20,043 nt of DNA. Source: a virus. Position numbers and translations under genes: made by a program. Below, in pieces: positions 7,606 through 14,654 of this stretch. The number at the start of each line of letters is the position of its first letter. Position 1 is the first letter of the stretch. Below the pieces are notes generated by a model. The model was not told the DNA's origin. It saw only the letters and a list, made by a program, of their open reading frames with translations, and ran no database searches. The DNA lies in the IMG/VR virus record IMGVR_UViG_3300012920_007653, positions 1-20,043 of that record; one strand, 5' to 3'.

Positions 7606-8292
7606 TTAGCCTTTTCCATGATCAATGTAAGTTCTATTGAGCATTGGGTGATTAGTGTCTGTAGGCCCAAAATCACTATCAGGGTGATATGCAATTATAT
7701 CCATAAAGTTTTCAGATGTTCTAAAGCTATGAACTTCTCCTTCCTCTAAACAAAACATTCTGCCCTTCACTAAATCTTTTTCCCAACCCTCTCTTTTACC
7801 ATCAGGTTTTTGAAATGCTTCACCTTTTCCGTCAATAACAATGCCCATTCTTATGCTTGGGTGTAAATGTTGTGTTTGATCTATGCCCATTGGAAAGTGC
7901 AGATAGTTTAGACAAGGGTCGCCTAATCTTGGTGGCATAATTAAAAGTGAATCTGTACAACCGTCAATATAGGAAAGCCTACCTCTTTTTTCTGATTTAC
8001 CAACTAGATCAATTCCTTGAAAACCATATCTTTTTATTAAAAACATTTTTGAATCCAAAGAATTTGACCAGATTGTAAAAGGTGTTTTCAGACTAAAGAA
8101 ACTACCTTCTGTAATGATGTAAGTGTCTTTACCTTTTTCTATTGTAAAAACACCGTCAGTTACAAAACCATAAGCATTGTTTGCTGTGTCAGAAACAGTA
8201 AAGTCACCCTCAATACAAGTCATATCTGTAGGGTACATAGTTTCAGTTTGATCTATTTTGTCTCCGTGTTTAGGGTTATCAATCAGAATCAA
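7606..8292 (-). CDS. Bicupin-like protein in the ParB/PP-loop cassette
   Basis: 228 residues with two cupin-like halves. The N-terminal half (about 40-75) has the strand pattern of a cupin barrel (GFVTDGVFTIEKG, then EGSFFSLKTPF) but no metal ligands. The C-terminal half has the metal-site pattern: H142-x-H144 in QHLHPS, GIVIDGKGEA, then LEEGEVHSF with H188 in the motif 2 position. The usual motif 1 glutamate is not present (Arg/Met there), so the site is a three-histidine type or divergent. Cupins include dioxygenases, isomerases and small-molecule sensors; the substrate cannot be read from sequence. Its start overlaps the stop of the preceding ParB gene by 14 bases, tying it to the cassette. 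Confidence 0.72.
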   Translation of the reverse strand: MILIDNPKHGDKIDQTETMYPTDMTCIEGDFTVSDTANNAYGFVTDGVFTIEKGKDTYIITEGSFFSLKTPFTIWSNSLDSKMFLIKRYGFQGIDLVGKSEKRGRLSYIDGCTDSLLIMPPRLGDPCLNYLHFPMGIDQTQHLHPSIRMGIVIDGKGEAFQKPDGKREGWEKDLVKGRMFCLEEGEVHSFRTSENFMDIIAYHPDSDFGPTDTNHPMLNRTYIDHGKG

Positions 8293-8878
8293 TTTTATAT
8301 CTCCTTACAAGCTCCATCAGAGCCTGTGTTTTAGTATCTAAGTGTAAATCTCTACGAATGATTTCTATGCAGTCCATAACTGCTTTTCTTTCTTCTTCTT
8401 CCATGTAAAAAATTAATGGCACTTGGTTTGTCAGTTCTTTTGCAGAATAACCAGCTTCGTCTAGTTTTATATCTTTATCTATTAAATCATCAAACGAATC
8501 AAAGGCATCATCATCTTGAAAATTAAAACCAGCGACTTCTATTTCCAAATCTTCTAGTTTTTTTAATTCTTGTTTTAGAAAATTATCTTCCCATTGTGTA
8601 AGTTCACCAACCTTATTGTCTGCTAATCTGTATGCATCAATTTTTTCTTGTGTATCGTCATAGACAAGACAAGGAACTTCTTTCATGCCTAGTGATTTAC
8701 AAGCCAGTAATCTTGTGTGACCAGCAATAATAATATTATTTTTATCAATAGAAATAACTTGTCTCATGCCATGATTCTTTATTGATTTGGCACATTCTTC
8801 TATAGCTTTATCAGATATAATTCTTGGGTTCTGATAATAGGGAATAAGGTCATCTACATTTTTGCTAACTACTTCCAT
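8279..8878 (-). CDS. ParB-like protein, first gene of the cassette
   Basis: 199 residues. The N-terminal ParB/Srx domain shows YQNPR (15-19), SIKNHGMRQVI (32-42) and the GHTRLLAC motif (53-60), followed by YRLADNKVGELTQWE (83-97). The last segment is typical of ParB domains found fused to or beside phage DNA methyltransferases; no methyltransferase is present here. The C-terminal region is acidic then helical (MDCIEIIRRDLHLDT). It is distinct from the second ParB protein at 5796-6332. The ATG (8876-8878) has no Shine-Dalgarno sequence but lies eight bases after a -10-like box and overlaps operator copy 2. Confidence 0.86.
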   Translation of the reverse strand: MEVVSKNVDDLIPYYQNPRIISDKAIEECAKSIKNHGMRQVISIDKNNIIIAGHTRLLACKSLGMKEVPCLVYDDTQEKIDAYRLADNKVGELTQWEDNFLKQELKKLEDLEIEVAGFNFQDDDAFDSFDDLIDKDIKLDEAGYSAKELTNQVPLIFYMEEEERKAVMDCIEIIRRDLHLDTKTQALMELVRRYKIDSD

Positions 8879-8886
8879 ATTGGGTT
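8873..8886 (-). promoter_or_regulatory. Operator copy 2, over the ParB start codon
   Basis: Read on the minus strand, AACCCAATATGGAA matches the consensus AACCCAATATGGGT at 12 of 14 positions; its first 12 bases are identical to copy 4. It covers the ATG of the ParB gene, so bound protein could block initiation. Confidence 0.55.
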
Positions 8887-8914
8887 AGTTTAGCATCTAA
8901 CATTTGAATATCAA
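8887..8914 (-). promoter_or_regulatory. Putative promoter for the ParB/cupin/PP-loop cassette
   Basis: Minus strand: TTGATA (8909-8914), 16-base spacer, TAAACT (8887-8892). A start near 8880 would leave a leader of about two bases before the ATG. It lies in the 37-base gap after the primase-helicase gene. Confidence 0.5.
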
Positions 8915-8915
8915 A

Positions 8916-10592
8916 CTACCAATCTACACTTTGATTTCTTTCTACAAATATTTTTTTAGCTAGGTCAAAATCAAAAGTTACTGAACCTATTTTTCCATAC
9001 AAATCTTGTTCTCTGATTTTTCTTGTCATAACCTCTGTAGAGTTATCGTCAAAATCTCTATGTACTGTAAGTATTACATCACTCTGATTATGCCAATGAC
9101 TAGCGCCTGAAATATCATAAGCTGTTGGTGGTGCATAACCACCGTCATTTGCTTTAGGAAGTTTTGTTGGGTGCGCAACAACCCATACGACCACGTCATG
9201 AATTCTAGCGAATCTTTTACACTTAGATATAAAATCTCTGATGTGTTCATCTTCTCTTGCATTTCCTTTTCTTGATGCATTTACTTCATTGTAAGGGTCA
9301 ATAACAATACCATTAACTCCGTATTTCAAAATACTGCTCTTTGCAATATCTAAAATATAATCAATTGTAGGAACTTCTTCTTTTGTTTCTATAAAGTAAT
9401 AATGGTTAGTAATAAAGTCTAATGCTTCATCTAATTCAGTTTGTGACATTCTGTTTGTAAAACCTTCATCAAAAGACTTTTCTTTCACCATTTGCACAAG
9501 CCTACGTATATGCATACCTGTTGAATGTTCAGGTGAAAATAAAGCAAATTTCCAATTATGGTTCTGTGCAATTCTTAGGAGCAACTGATCTAGGAAATAA
9601 CTTTTACCATGATTTGGAATACCTGTGACTGTATGAAATGTGCCTTTTAATATTTTGTAAATTTCGTCAAGTTTCCCCATACCAGCTTCTATGGGTTTTA
9701 CATAGTTACCATTATACAAGTCATAGATGTTGCCTATGTAATCATTAACTGAATGTAAACCGTCTACTGGATAAGGTATTGCATTTCTAATAAGTTCTTC
9801 TAATTTTTGTTTTCCATGTTTGATCAAAACATCATTAGCATCTTTACAATCAGGTGGTGTTTGTACATACCAACACAAATCTTTACCAAATCTATGTAGT
9901 AATTCATCATGTAATGCTTTACCAGCAGAATCATTATCAGTAAACAAAATTATTTTTTTTGCATTCAACGGACAATTACTTAATGCTTTGAAACGTGCAT
10001 CATTAGTTTTGAATGTTGCTTCTTTCGGTGCCCCATCAGGTAAACTTGTAGCATTAGTAAAACCAATTTCGTAAAGCGATAACACATCAATTTCTCCCTC
10101 AACAAAAATAACTTCATCTTTATCGTGTATGCGATCATAATTAAAAAGAGTTCTTTCAGTTTGTTTTTCCTGTTTGAATTTTTTATCAGTTGTTCTGTAC
10201 TTTATGTTTACCAGTTCGTTTTCTTTGTTTCTGTAAGGTAGTGCTATCCAATACCCATCAGTAGTGATTTCAAAGTCATCAACTGTACCTTTTGAAATAT
10301 GCCTGTTTGCAAAGTATTGATACATTTCTGTGCTTTTTTCTACAATTTTTGGTTTTTCAGGTCTCCGTATTTCGCTTCTAACGTTTTTTGTTGGGTTAAA
10401 CCCTGTATTACCCTTAATGCCTTTGAAACCACAATGATGGCAATTCCAAAGAACTGTACCGTCATTATTTTTGGTTAAAGTAAGTGGGTTATCGTGTTTG
10501 TTGTGTGGTGGTTGGCATTGTGGACATTTAGTTTTCACAGAACCAAATTCAACCATATCAACATTTAGATTATCAAAATCAAGATTATTCAT
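8916..10592 (-). CDS. Primase-helicase (T7 gp4/Twinkle type)
   Basis: A 558-residue bifunctional replication enzyme. The N-terminal zinc ribbon has four cysteines (C23, C26, C51, C54; CPQC and CHHC). The TOPRIM primase core has E165 in VEGEID and D219/D221 in FTDNDSAG. The DnaB-like helicase has Walker A GIPNHGKS (324-331), an acidic Walker B at IVIDPYN (429-435) and VVAHP (471-475), with a C-terminal KIREQDLYGKIG segment. It lays down primers and unwinds DNA at the phage fork. AAGGAG precedes the ATG, 14 bases after the initiator gene, so the two form one operon. Length and domain order fit the family. Confidence 0.94.
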   Translation of the reverse strand: MNNLDFDNLNVDMVEFGSVKTKCPQCQPPHNKHDNPLTLTKNNDGTVLWNCHHCGFKGIKGNTGFNPTKNVRSEIRRPEKPKIVEKSTEMYQYFANRHISKGTVDDFEITTDGYWIALPYRNKENELVNIKYRTTDKKFKQEKQTERTLFNYDRIHDKDEVIFVEGEIDVLSLYEIGFTNATSLPDGAPKEATFKTNDARFKALSNCPLNAKKIILFTDNDSAGKALHDELLHRFGKDLCWYVQTPPDCKDANDVLIKHGKQKLEELIRNAIPYPVDGLHSVNDYIGNIYDLYNGNYVKPIEAGMGKLDEIYKILKGTFHTVTGIPNHGKSYFLDQLLLRIAQNHNWKFALFSPEHSTGMHIRRLVQMVKEKSFDEGFTNRMSQTELDEALDFITNHYYFIETKEEVPTIDYILDIAKSSILKYGVNGIVIDPYNEVNASRKGNAREDEHIRDFISKCKRFARIHDVVVWVVAHPTKLPKANDGGYAPPTAYDISGASHWHNQSDVILTVHRDFDDNSTEVMTRKIREQDLYGKIGSVTFDFDLAKKIFVERNQSVDW

Positions 10593-10606
10593 ATTTCACT
10601 CCTTAG

Positions 10607-11188
10607 TTATCCTGCAATTGAATTCAAAGTATTAACTTTTTGACTAATGTAATCAAGAAATCTTTTTTGTCTTAACCAAGTTGTTGCATGAGGAATGTAT
10701 TGTTGTTCAACATTGTCTCTTAAAACAACCTCTCTAAAATTTTTAACACCTTTCATAACAGTCTGTATTTCATCTTTTTTAAGTTTTCCGAAAACTTTAG
10801 CTGATTCAAACTTACTAACTTTTCTTGGATAGAGTTTCCAAAACTTATCAAAACTTTCACCATATAATTCTTTTGTTTGTTCTTTAGTATTATTGGTCAC
10901 AAGTGTCCTATTGTTTTGGTCATAGGTGTCCTGTTGTTTACATAAAATTTGATATTCATTTGAATTGAAGTTTCTCATTTGCACTTTTATCAAATTGCTT
11001 TCTTTTAAAATTTTTATGCATCTACGTATTGATCTCTCTGAAACTCCACAAATTTTGCCTAAATGTTTTTCACTTGGAAAACAAATATTCTCAACATTTG
11101 CATAGTTACAAAGCACAAGTAAAACAAGTTTACTGGTTGGAGTTTGGGTGTTTTGTTTTATACCCCAAGATAATGCTTCTATACTCAT
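10607..11188 (-). CDS. Replication initiator / replisome organiser
   Basis: 193 residues in two parts. The N-terminal winged helix-turn-helix (about 15-85) contains the CFPSEKHLGKICGVSERSIR recognition segment common to phage replication proteins. The C-terminal part has FWKLYPRK (116-123) and YIPHATTWLRQKRF (164-177), a signature seen in phage helicase-loader or O-like proteins. Such proteins bind the origin and bring in the helicase encoded next door. A strong promoter-like sequence overlaps operator copy 3 just before the ATG, and no clear Shine-Dalgarno sequence is present. The phage origin might be inside or beside this gene, but I see no clear iteron set. Confidence 0.8.
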   Translation of the reverse strand: MSIEALSWGIKQNTQTPTSKLVLLVLCNYANVENICFPSEKHLGKICGVSERSIRRCIKILKESNLIKVQMRNFNSNEYQILCKQQDTYDQNNRTLVTNNTKEQTKELYGESFDKFWKLYPRKVSKFESAKVFGKLKKDEIQTVMKGVKNFREVVLRDNVEQQYIPHATTWLRQKRFLDYISQKVNTLNSIAG

Positions 11189-11192
11189 AACT

Positions 11193-11206
11193 AACCCATT
11201 ATGGGT
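11193..11206 (+). promoter_or_regulatory. Operator copy 3, over the initiator -10 box
   Basis: AACCCATTATGGGT contains a perfect 13-base palindrome (ACCCA TTA TGGGT). It covers the -10 hexamer of the minus-strand promoter driving the initiator and primase-helicase, the classic position for a repressor. An outer inverted repeat, ACTCATA (11183-11189) and TATGAGT (11206-11212), brackets it. Confidence 0.65.
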
Positions 11207-11226
11207 ATGAGTTTTGAAATTGTCAA
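11198..11226 (-). promoter_or_regulatory. Promoter for the replication operon
   Basis: Minus strand: perfect -35 TTGACA (11221-11226), 17-base spacer, CATAAT (11198-11203). This is the best sigma70-like match in the window. Transcription from about 11191 would leave only 2-3 bases before the ATG at 11186-11188. The -35 lies across the 3' end of the regulator gene. Confidence 0.68.
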
Positions 11227-11429
11227 TTTAGATTATAGAAGTCATTAGGTTTTACTTTCTTGTTTGTAAGGGCATATATTTTTTCCATTTCTTCTTTTCT
11301 TGGTATTCTTTGTCCATTGCACCATTTCTGTAATGCGCCCTTACTTATCTCTAAACCCTGTTTTTTTGATACATTGATAAAGTCTTGTTGTGTTATTTTT
11401 TTTTGTTTGAGCCAATCAGTAATTTTCAT
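11223..11429 (-). CDS. Cro/CI-like helix-turn-helix regulator
   Basis: 68 residues, nearly all one XRE-type DNA-binding domain: TQQDFINVSKKQG, EISKGALQKWCNGQRIP and a tail KVKPNDFYNLN that resembles small Cro-like proteins. There is no dimerisation or RecA-cleavage domain, so it is closer to Cro than to a full CI. It lies between operator copies 3 and 4, and the palindromes flanking it are the natural candidates for its binding sites (inference). Its own probable -10, TATTAT at 11441-11446 on the minus strand, is followed by the ATG after about 11 bases, and its -35 region falls on operator copy 4, so it could regulate itself. Confidence 0.82.
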   Translation of the reverse strand: MKITDWLKQKKITQQDFINVSKKQGLEISKGALQKWCNGQRIPRKEEMEKIYALTNKKVKPNDFYNLN

Positions 11430-11454
11430 ATTTCCAGTCTATAATATTTCAATT

Positions 11455-11482
11455 TTGATTTCTACCCATATTGGGTTATACT
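11455..11482 (+). promoter_or_regulatory. Promoter for the recombination operon
   Basis: TTGATT (11455-11460) and TATACT (11477-11482) are separated by exactly 16 bases, and the spacer is filled by operator copy 4. Transcription from about 11489 would give a leader of about six bases before the ATG at 11495, matching the lack of any Shine-Dalgarno sequence. Confidence 0.62.
11464..11477 (-). promoter_or_regulatory. Operator copy 4, in the promoter spacer
   Basis: Read on the minus strand this is AACCCAATATGGGT; it contains the perfect 13-base palindrome ACCCATATTGGGT. It fills the spacer of the plus-strand promoter and overlaps the probable -35 of the divergent regulator gene, so one bound dimer could govern both. 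Confidence 0.66.
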
Positions 11483-11494
11483 TTTGTCTGACAT

Positions 11495-12292
11495 ATGAAA
11501 ACCAACGTATTTGAAAAACATGGAGTGGAAAAACTTTCGCCCTCATCAATCAATAAATTTAGAGCAAATCCAGCAAAGTGGCTAGTGAATATTGCTGGTT
11601 ATAGAGATAAAGTGTATTCCCCTGCTATGACCTTTGGCAATATTGTAGAGCTTGGTATTACACATTGTTGCTTGAAACCAAATGCCGATATTGAAGAAGC
11701 CATACATATGTGTATGGATAGATATGATGTTGTTCATAAAGAAATAATGGATGCTGGAATTTGGAAAGATTATGATTCTGACGGTTGTTTCAAACGACAA
11801 CAAATGATTCCTGAAATTCTTAGAATGGCAGTTCCTATTTACAGATCATTTGGTAATTTAGAACAAGCACAACATGAGGTTGAATATAAGTTTGATGATA
11901 TGCCAATACCAATACGTGGCTTCATAGACATGGAATACTCAGATACCATTAGAGACTTAAAGACAACTGGTACTGCAGTAAAAACTAGAAGTGATCATTT
12001 GAGACAAGTTTCTTTCTACAGTTTAGCCACAGGGAAAAAAGCAAAGCTAGATTATGTCTATGCAACAAAATATAAAAAGGAATTAATAACAAAAACTGTT
12101 CATGATGTAGAAACACACATCAAGGACATTCACAGAATTGCGAAGAAGATGATGCAAATGCTTTCATTTTCTAGTGATATTCATGAGGTGGCTCGTATGT
12201 CTTGCTTAGAGCCTGATACTACGAATGAAAACTTTATGAATCAATGGGGGCCTACAGAAATCAAAGGCGCTCAAATTTTATTTAAGGAGTAA
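11495..12292 (+). CDS. PD-(D/E)XK nuclease, RecB/Cas4-like
   Basis: 265 residues. The catalytic core is visible as E130 (HEVEYKF), D145 in IRGFIDM, D154-L-K156 in IRDLKTTG, and a following Q171 helix motif (HLRQVSFYSLA), the standard order of the RecB-type PD-(D/E)XK fold. The C-terminus lacks the three-cysteine cluster of Cas4/AddB-type iron-sulfur nucleases. It is the first gene of the recombination operon, four bases ahead of ERF; such exonuclease plus annealase pairs process phage DNA ends for strand annealing, as in lambda Exo/Beta. No Shine-Dalgarno precedes the ATG, consistent with a near-leaderless mRNA. Confidence 0.85.
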   Translation: MKTNVFEKHGVEKLSPSSINKFRANPAKWLVNIAGYRDKVYSPAMTFGNIVELGITHCCLKPNADIEEAIHMCMDRYDVVHKEIMDAGIWKDYDSDGCFKRQQMIPEILRMAVPIYRSFGNLEQAQHEVEYKFDDMPIPIRGFIDMEYSDTIRDLKTTGTAVKTRSDHLRQVSFYSLATGKKAKLDYVYATKYKKELITKTVHDVETHIKDIHRIAKKMMQMLSFSSDIHEVARMSCLEPDTTNENFMNQWGPTEIKGAQILFKE

Positions 12293-12295
12293 TAT

Positions 12296-12772
12296 ATGAA
12301 AAAAGATTTTCATTTGATAAATGCATTGATCAAGGCACAGTCCGAGATTGAGAACGTAAAAAAAGATGCTGAAAACCCATACTTCAAAAGTGGTTATGCA
12401 ACTTTAGAATCTGTGCTTGGAACAGTAAAAAAACCATTAAACGATAATGGTATTTACTTTCAACAAGTAGCACATGAGAGAGAAGGCGGTGTTGGTATAG
12501 AAACAATCCTTTACGGACACGGAAGCTCTATCAGTAGTGGTATTCTTTTTATCCCTGCTGTCAAGAATGACCCTCATGCTTATGGTAGTTCACTAAGTTA
12601 TGGTAAAAGATATTCTCTTTTGATGGCTTGTGGTCTTGGTAGTCAAGATGATGATGATGGTAACAAAGCAGTTGATGCTATGAAAAAAACAACACCAAAA
12701 TCAAGCTATACAAGCAATAAACCTGCATATGCACCAACGAATAAACCTGAATCTAAAGAGAGTCCTTTCTAA
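12296..12772 (+). CDS. erf: ERF-family single-strand annealing protein
   Basis: 158 residues. The ERF superfamily signature is clear: ENPYFKSGYATLESVL near 26-41, the GSSLSYGKRYSLLM stretch (97-110) and the acidic run DDDDG (118-122) after CGLGSQ. ERF proteins anneal complementary single strands and work with the adjacent exonuclease in phage recombination or concatemer formation. A Ser/Thr/Pro/Lys-rich disordered tail (about 130-150) ends in KESPF, which recalls the acidic-Pro-Phe tip of SSB. AAGGAG precedes the ATG by seven bases. Its stop overlaps the next start (TAATG). Confidence 0.88.
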   Translation: MKKDFHLINALIKAQSEIENVKKDAENPYFKSGYATLESVLGTVKKPLNDNGIYFQQVAHEREGGVGIETILYGHGSSISSGILFIPAVKNDPHAYGSSLSYGKRYSLLMACGLGSQDDDDGNKAVDAMKKTTPKSSYTSNKPAYAPTNKPESKESPF

Positions 12773-13035
12773 TGAGTAAAGGGCTTTCAATAAATGACTG
12801 TTTATATAAATGTATGCAAGATGGTAGATGGTGGACTTTTTGGCAGTTACAAACAACTATCAAAGAAAAAGCTGGTAAGTTTTATGGCGAACCATCTATC
12901 TCTGCTGGTATAAGAGATTTTAGAAAAATGCCGTATCGTTTGAAATATGATCTTTCATTAGTAAAAGAAGTTATTGAAAGAAAAAGAATCACAGGCGGTA
13001 AAGGTTATAAATATAGATTAATAAAGGAGAAATAA
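12772..13035 (+). CDS. Small basic protein, probable winged helix
   Basis: 87 residues, coupled to ERF and to the next gene by TAATG junctions. The arrangement WTFWQLQTTIKEK, then EPSISAGIRDFRK and a C-terminal GGKGYKYRL hairpin resembles a winged helix-turn-helix with a basic wing. DNA binding within the recombination operon is plausible. No specific family is recognised. Confidence 0.6.
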   Translation: MSKGLSINDCLYKCMQDGRWWTFWQLQTTIKEKAGKFYGEPSISAGIRDFRKMPYRLKYDLSLVKEVIERKRITGGKGYKYRLIKEK

Positions 13036-13373
13036 TGAGTGAAAATGATTTTGAAAAAAAAGGTCGTATGTGGCCTGAGAATGAAGCTAAAATAATTCGT
13101 AAAGGTTCAATGACTTTGCAAGGACAAAAAAAGTATATTGCAATTGTTGAAACATTTATTAATGGTGAGCATAAGTATGAATTGATGATGTCTGTCGGTT
13201 TACTAAGTTTACAAGATGACAAACCATCACCAAAACACCCTGATATAAAAGGACCAATCACAATTGACGGTGTAAAATATCGTTTTAGTGGTTGGAAACA
13301 TGAATCTGATACAGGTGTTCCTTATACTAATGTTGGGTTATTGATAGCTGATGAAAAAGAAACGAAATTCTAA
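13035..13373 (+). CDS. Unknown 112-residue protein, beta-rich, possibly ssDNA-binding
   Basis: Third coupled gene after ERF. The pattern of short strands (KKYIAIVETFI, KYELMMSVGLL, ITIDGVKYRFSGWKH, YTNVGLLIAD) and the closing aromatic/glycine-rich segment resemble DUF736-like or OB-fold proteins. In this operon position a single-strand DNA-binding or accessory role would fit. This is fold-level inference only; no diagnostic motif is visible. Its last 23 bases overlap the HNH gene. Confidence 0.55.
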   Translation: MSENDFEKKGRMWPENEAKIIRKGSMTLQGQKKYIAIVETFINGEHKYELMMSVGLLSLQDDKPSPKHPDIKGPITIDGVKYRFSGWKHESDTGVPYTNVGLLIADEKETKF

Positions 13374-13719
13374 AAAAAGATTTGAGGACAAAAACCATTT
13401 AGAAATGGTCGCTAATATGCAATGTATGATGCGAACCTTTGGAGCTTCCAAAAGTGAGATAGGTGGTTGCAGTGGACCAACACAAGCACACCATCTATTA
13501 CGTCCTTATGATGGTATAAGAGGTATGGGCATGAGGAGTAATGATAAAAATGTTATTCCTTTATGCCAAAACCACCATACCTTATTACATACTAAATACG
13601 GAAGTGAAAAGGCTTTTTTTACAGCTTATGGAATGCCTGAAGATATGGGAAAGAAAATTGCTGAATCCCTTTATATAACCAACTCTCCAATGAAAACTAC
13701 AGACGATTCTCCTTTTTAG
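13351..13719 (+). CDS. HNH nuclease-like protein, Ref/DUF968-like
   Basis: 122 residues. The HNH/zinc core reads QAHHLL (H47, H48), a central GMGMRSNDKNVIPLC with C72, and NHHTLLH (H75, H76, H80), with upstream cysteines C25 and C40 as possible further ligands. This arrangement resembles the RecA-dependent nuclease Ref and DUF968 proteins of phage recombination modules. The C-terminus is TTDDSPF, close to the DDIPF tip of bacterial SSB. The start at 13351 lies inside the previous gene and lacks a clear Shine-Dalgarno sequence, so translation probably relies on coupling; Met18 or Met22 are alternatives. The stop codon lies in the stem of the operon's terminator. Confidence 0.8.
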   Translation: MKKKRNSKKRFEDKNHLEMVANMQCMMRTFGASKSEIGGCSGPTQAHHLLRPYDGIRGMGMRSNDKNVIPLCQNHHTLLHTKYGSEKAFFTAYGMPEDMGKKIAESLYITNSPMKTTDDSPF

Positions 13720-13742
13720 CCCAAAAAGGGCTACTTTTTTTT
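13717..13742 (+). terminator. Intrinsic terminator of the recombination operon
   Basis: A perfect 6-bp stem (TAGCCC / GGGCTA) with an AAAAA loop is followed after one base by eight T residues (13735-13742). The HNH stop codon TAG is the first triplet of the stem. A textbook rho-independent terminator. Confidence 0.9.
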
Positions 13743-13745
13743 AAT

Positions 13746-13767
13746 AAACAGTTGTTTTGATAAACAA
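13746..13767 (+). promoter_or_regulatory. Inverted-repeat operator candidate upstream of the amidoligase
   Basis: A 16-base perfect palindrome, TTGTTT TGAT AAACAA (13752-13767), overlaps a second inverted repeat, AAACA GT TGTTT (13746-13757), giving three alternating half-sites. The only other regulator nearby is the XRE protein at 15351. A promoter probably lies here (TTGTTT as -35 with TAATAA at 13777 as -10, but a long 19-base spacer), so the exact promoter is not firm. Confidence 0.4.
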
Positions 13768-13814
13768 TACATGGTCTAATAACTATGTTGTTAAGAAAAA
13801 AGGAGATTTGAAAA

Positions 13815-14654
13815 ATGACATTTGATACCAAAAGAAAGTTCGGAGTAGAAGTAGAGTTCTTATCTGAATATCAAAGCCAAAGACAAGTAGTTAATTTGGT
13901 AAATTCGTATTTAACTAATCATGATGCTGATTTCAGAATGGAATATGCATATTATAGTGACACATCTAATGCTTGGAGAATCAAGTCTGATTCAAGTGTG
14001 TCAGGCAATTATTCTCATGGTTTAGAATTGGTCACACCTGTTCTACATGGAACAAGAGATTATGAAAGATTAATGCTTGTGCTTGATGCTATCAACAACA
14101 TTGATGGAATTACTGTAAACAGAACTTGTGGTTTACACGTTCATGTTGGTGTAGAAAATTGGGAAGTGAGCAACTTCAAAAATCTTGTTAAAAGATATGC
14201 TAAGTTTGAAAAGGCTTTAGATTCAGTTATGCCAAATTCAAGAAGAAGAAGCAATGGTTCTTATTGTGAATCAAACTTTTCTCATTCTTATACTTTGAAA
14301 AACATCTACAAAGAAATTGACAAACAAAAAACAATAAGACAATTGACTGATGAATGTGCTCATTCAAGATACACAAAACTTAATTTACAAAGTTTTTGGA
14401 AACACGGAACAGTTGAATTCAGACATCACAGTGGTACAACCAATCCTGATAAAATTAGTAATTGGTTAAAAGTTTGTTTAGCAATGTGTGAAGCTGGTGA
14501 CACAAAAAGAATTGTCAAGGTTGATCAAGACTCTAACCTTCAAGTAAACAACTACACATTACAAGTTTTCTTTAACGGACTTGCTAAAGCTAGTGATCTT
14601 ATTACTACCGATTTAAGACTTTTCTATAACAGAAGAGCGAGGAGTGTTGCATGA
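13815..14654 (+). CDS. Amidoligase-family enzyme (COOH-NH2 ligase)
   Basis: 279 residues with the Amidoligase_2-type, glutamine-synthetase-like core: FGVEVEF (9-15, E12 and E14 as metal ligands), W-R-I-K-S-DSSV (54-62), GLELVTP (69-75), TCGLHVHV (104-111) and RYTKLNLQSFWKHGTVEFRH (185-204, written in parts: R185, N190, E201, R203). The family joins a carboxylate to an amine using ATP, in peptide tagging or small-metabolite synthesis. AGGAG lies eight bases before the ATG. The stop overlaps the following 82-residue gene (ATGA), and a gamma-glutamylcyclotransferase-like gene follows, a combination described for phage amidoligase operons. The natural substrate is unknown. Confidence 0.86.
   Translation: MTFDTKRKFGVEVEFLSEYQSQRQVVNLVNSYLTNHDADFRMEYAYYSDTSNAWRIKSDSSVSGNYSHGLELVTPVLHGTRDYERLMLVLDAINNIDGITVNRTCGLHVHVGVENWEVSNFKNLVKRYAKFEKALDSVMPNSRRRSNGSYCESNFSHSYTLKNIYKEIDKQKTIRQLTDECAHSRYTKLNLQSFWKHGTVEFRHHSGTTNPDKISNWLKVCLAMCEAGDTKRIVKVDQDSNLQVNNYTLQVFFNGLAKASDLITTDLRLFYNRRARSVA

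Noticed and set aside
10391-10430. GGGTTAAACCC as a further operator copy
   Set aside because: Lies within the primase-helicase coding region and its centre and spacing differ from the four control-region sites.
11183-11212. Outer ACTCATA/TATGAGT repeat as an intrinsic terminator
   Set aside because: No T-tract on either strand and it surrounds a promoter/operator, so a regulatory reading is better.
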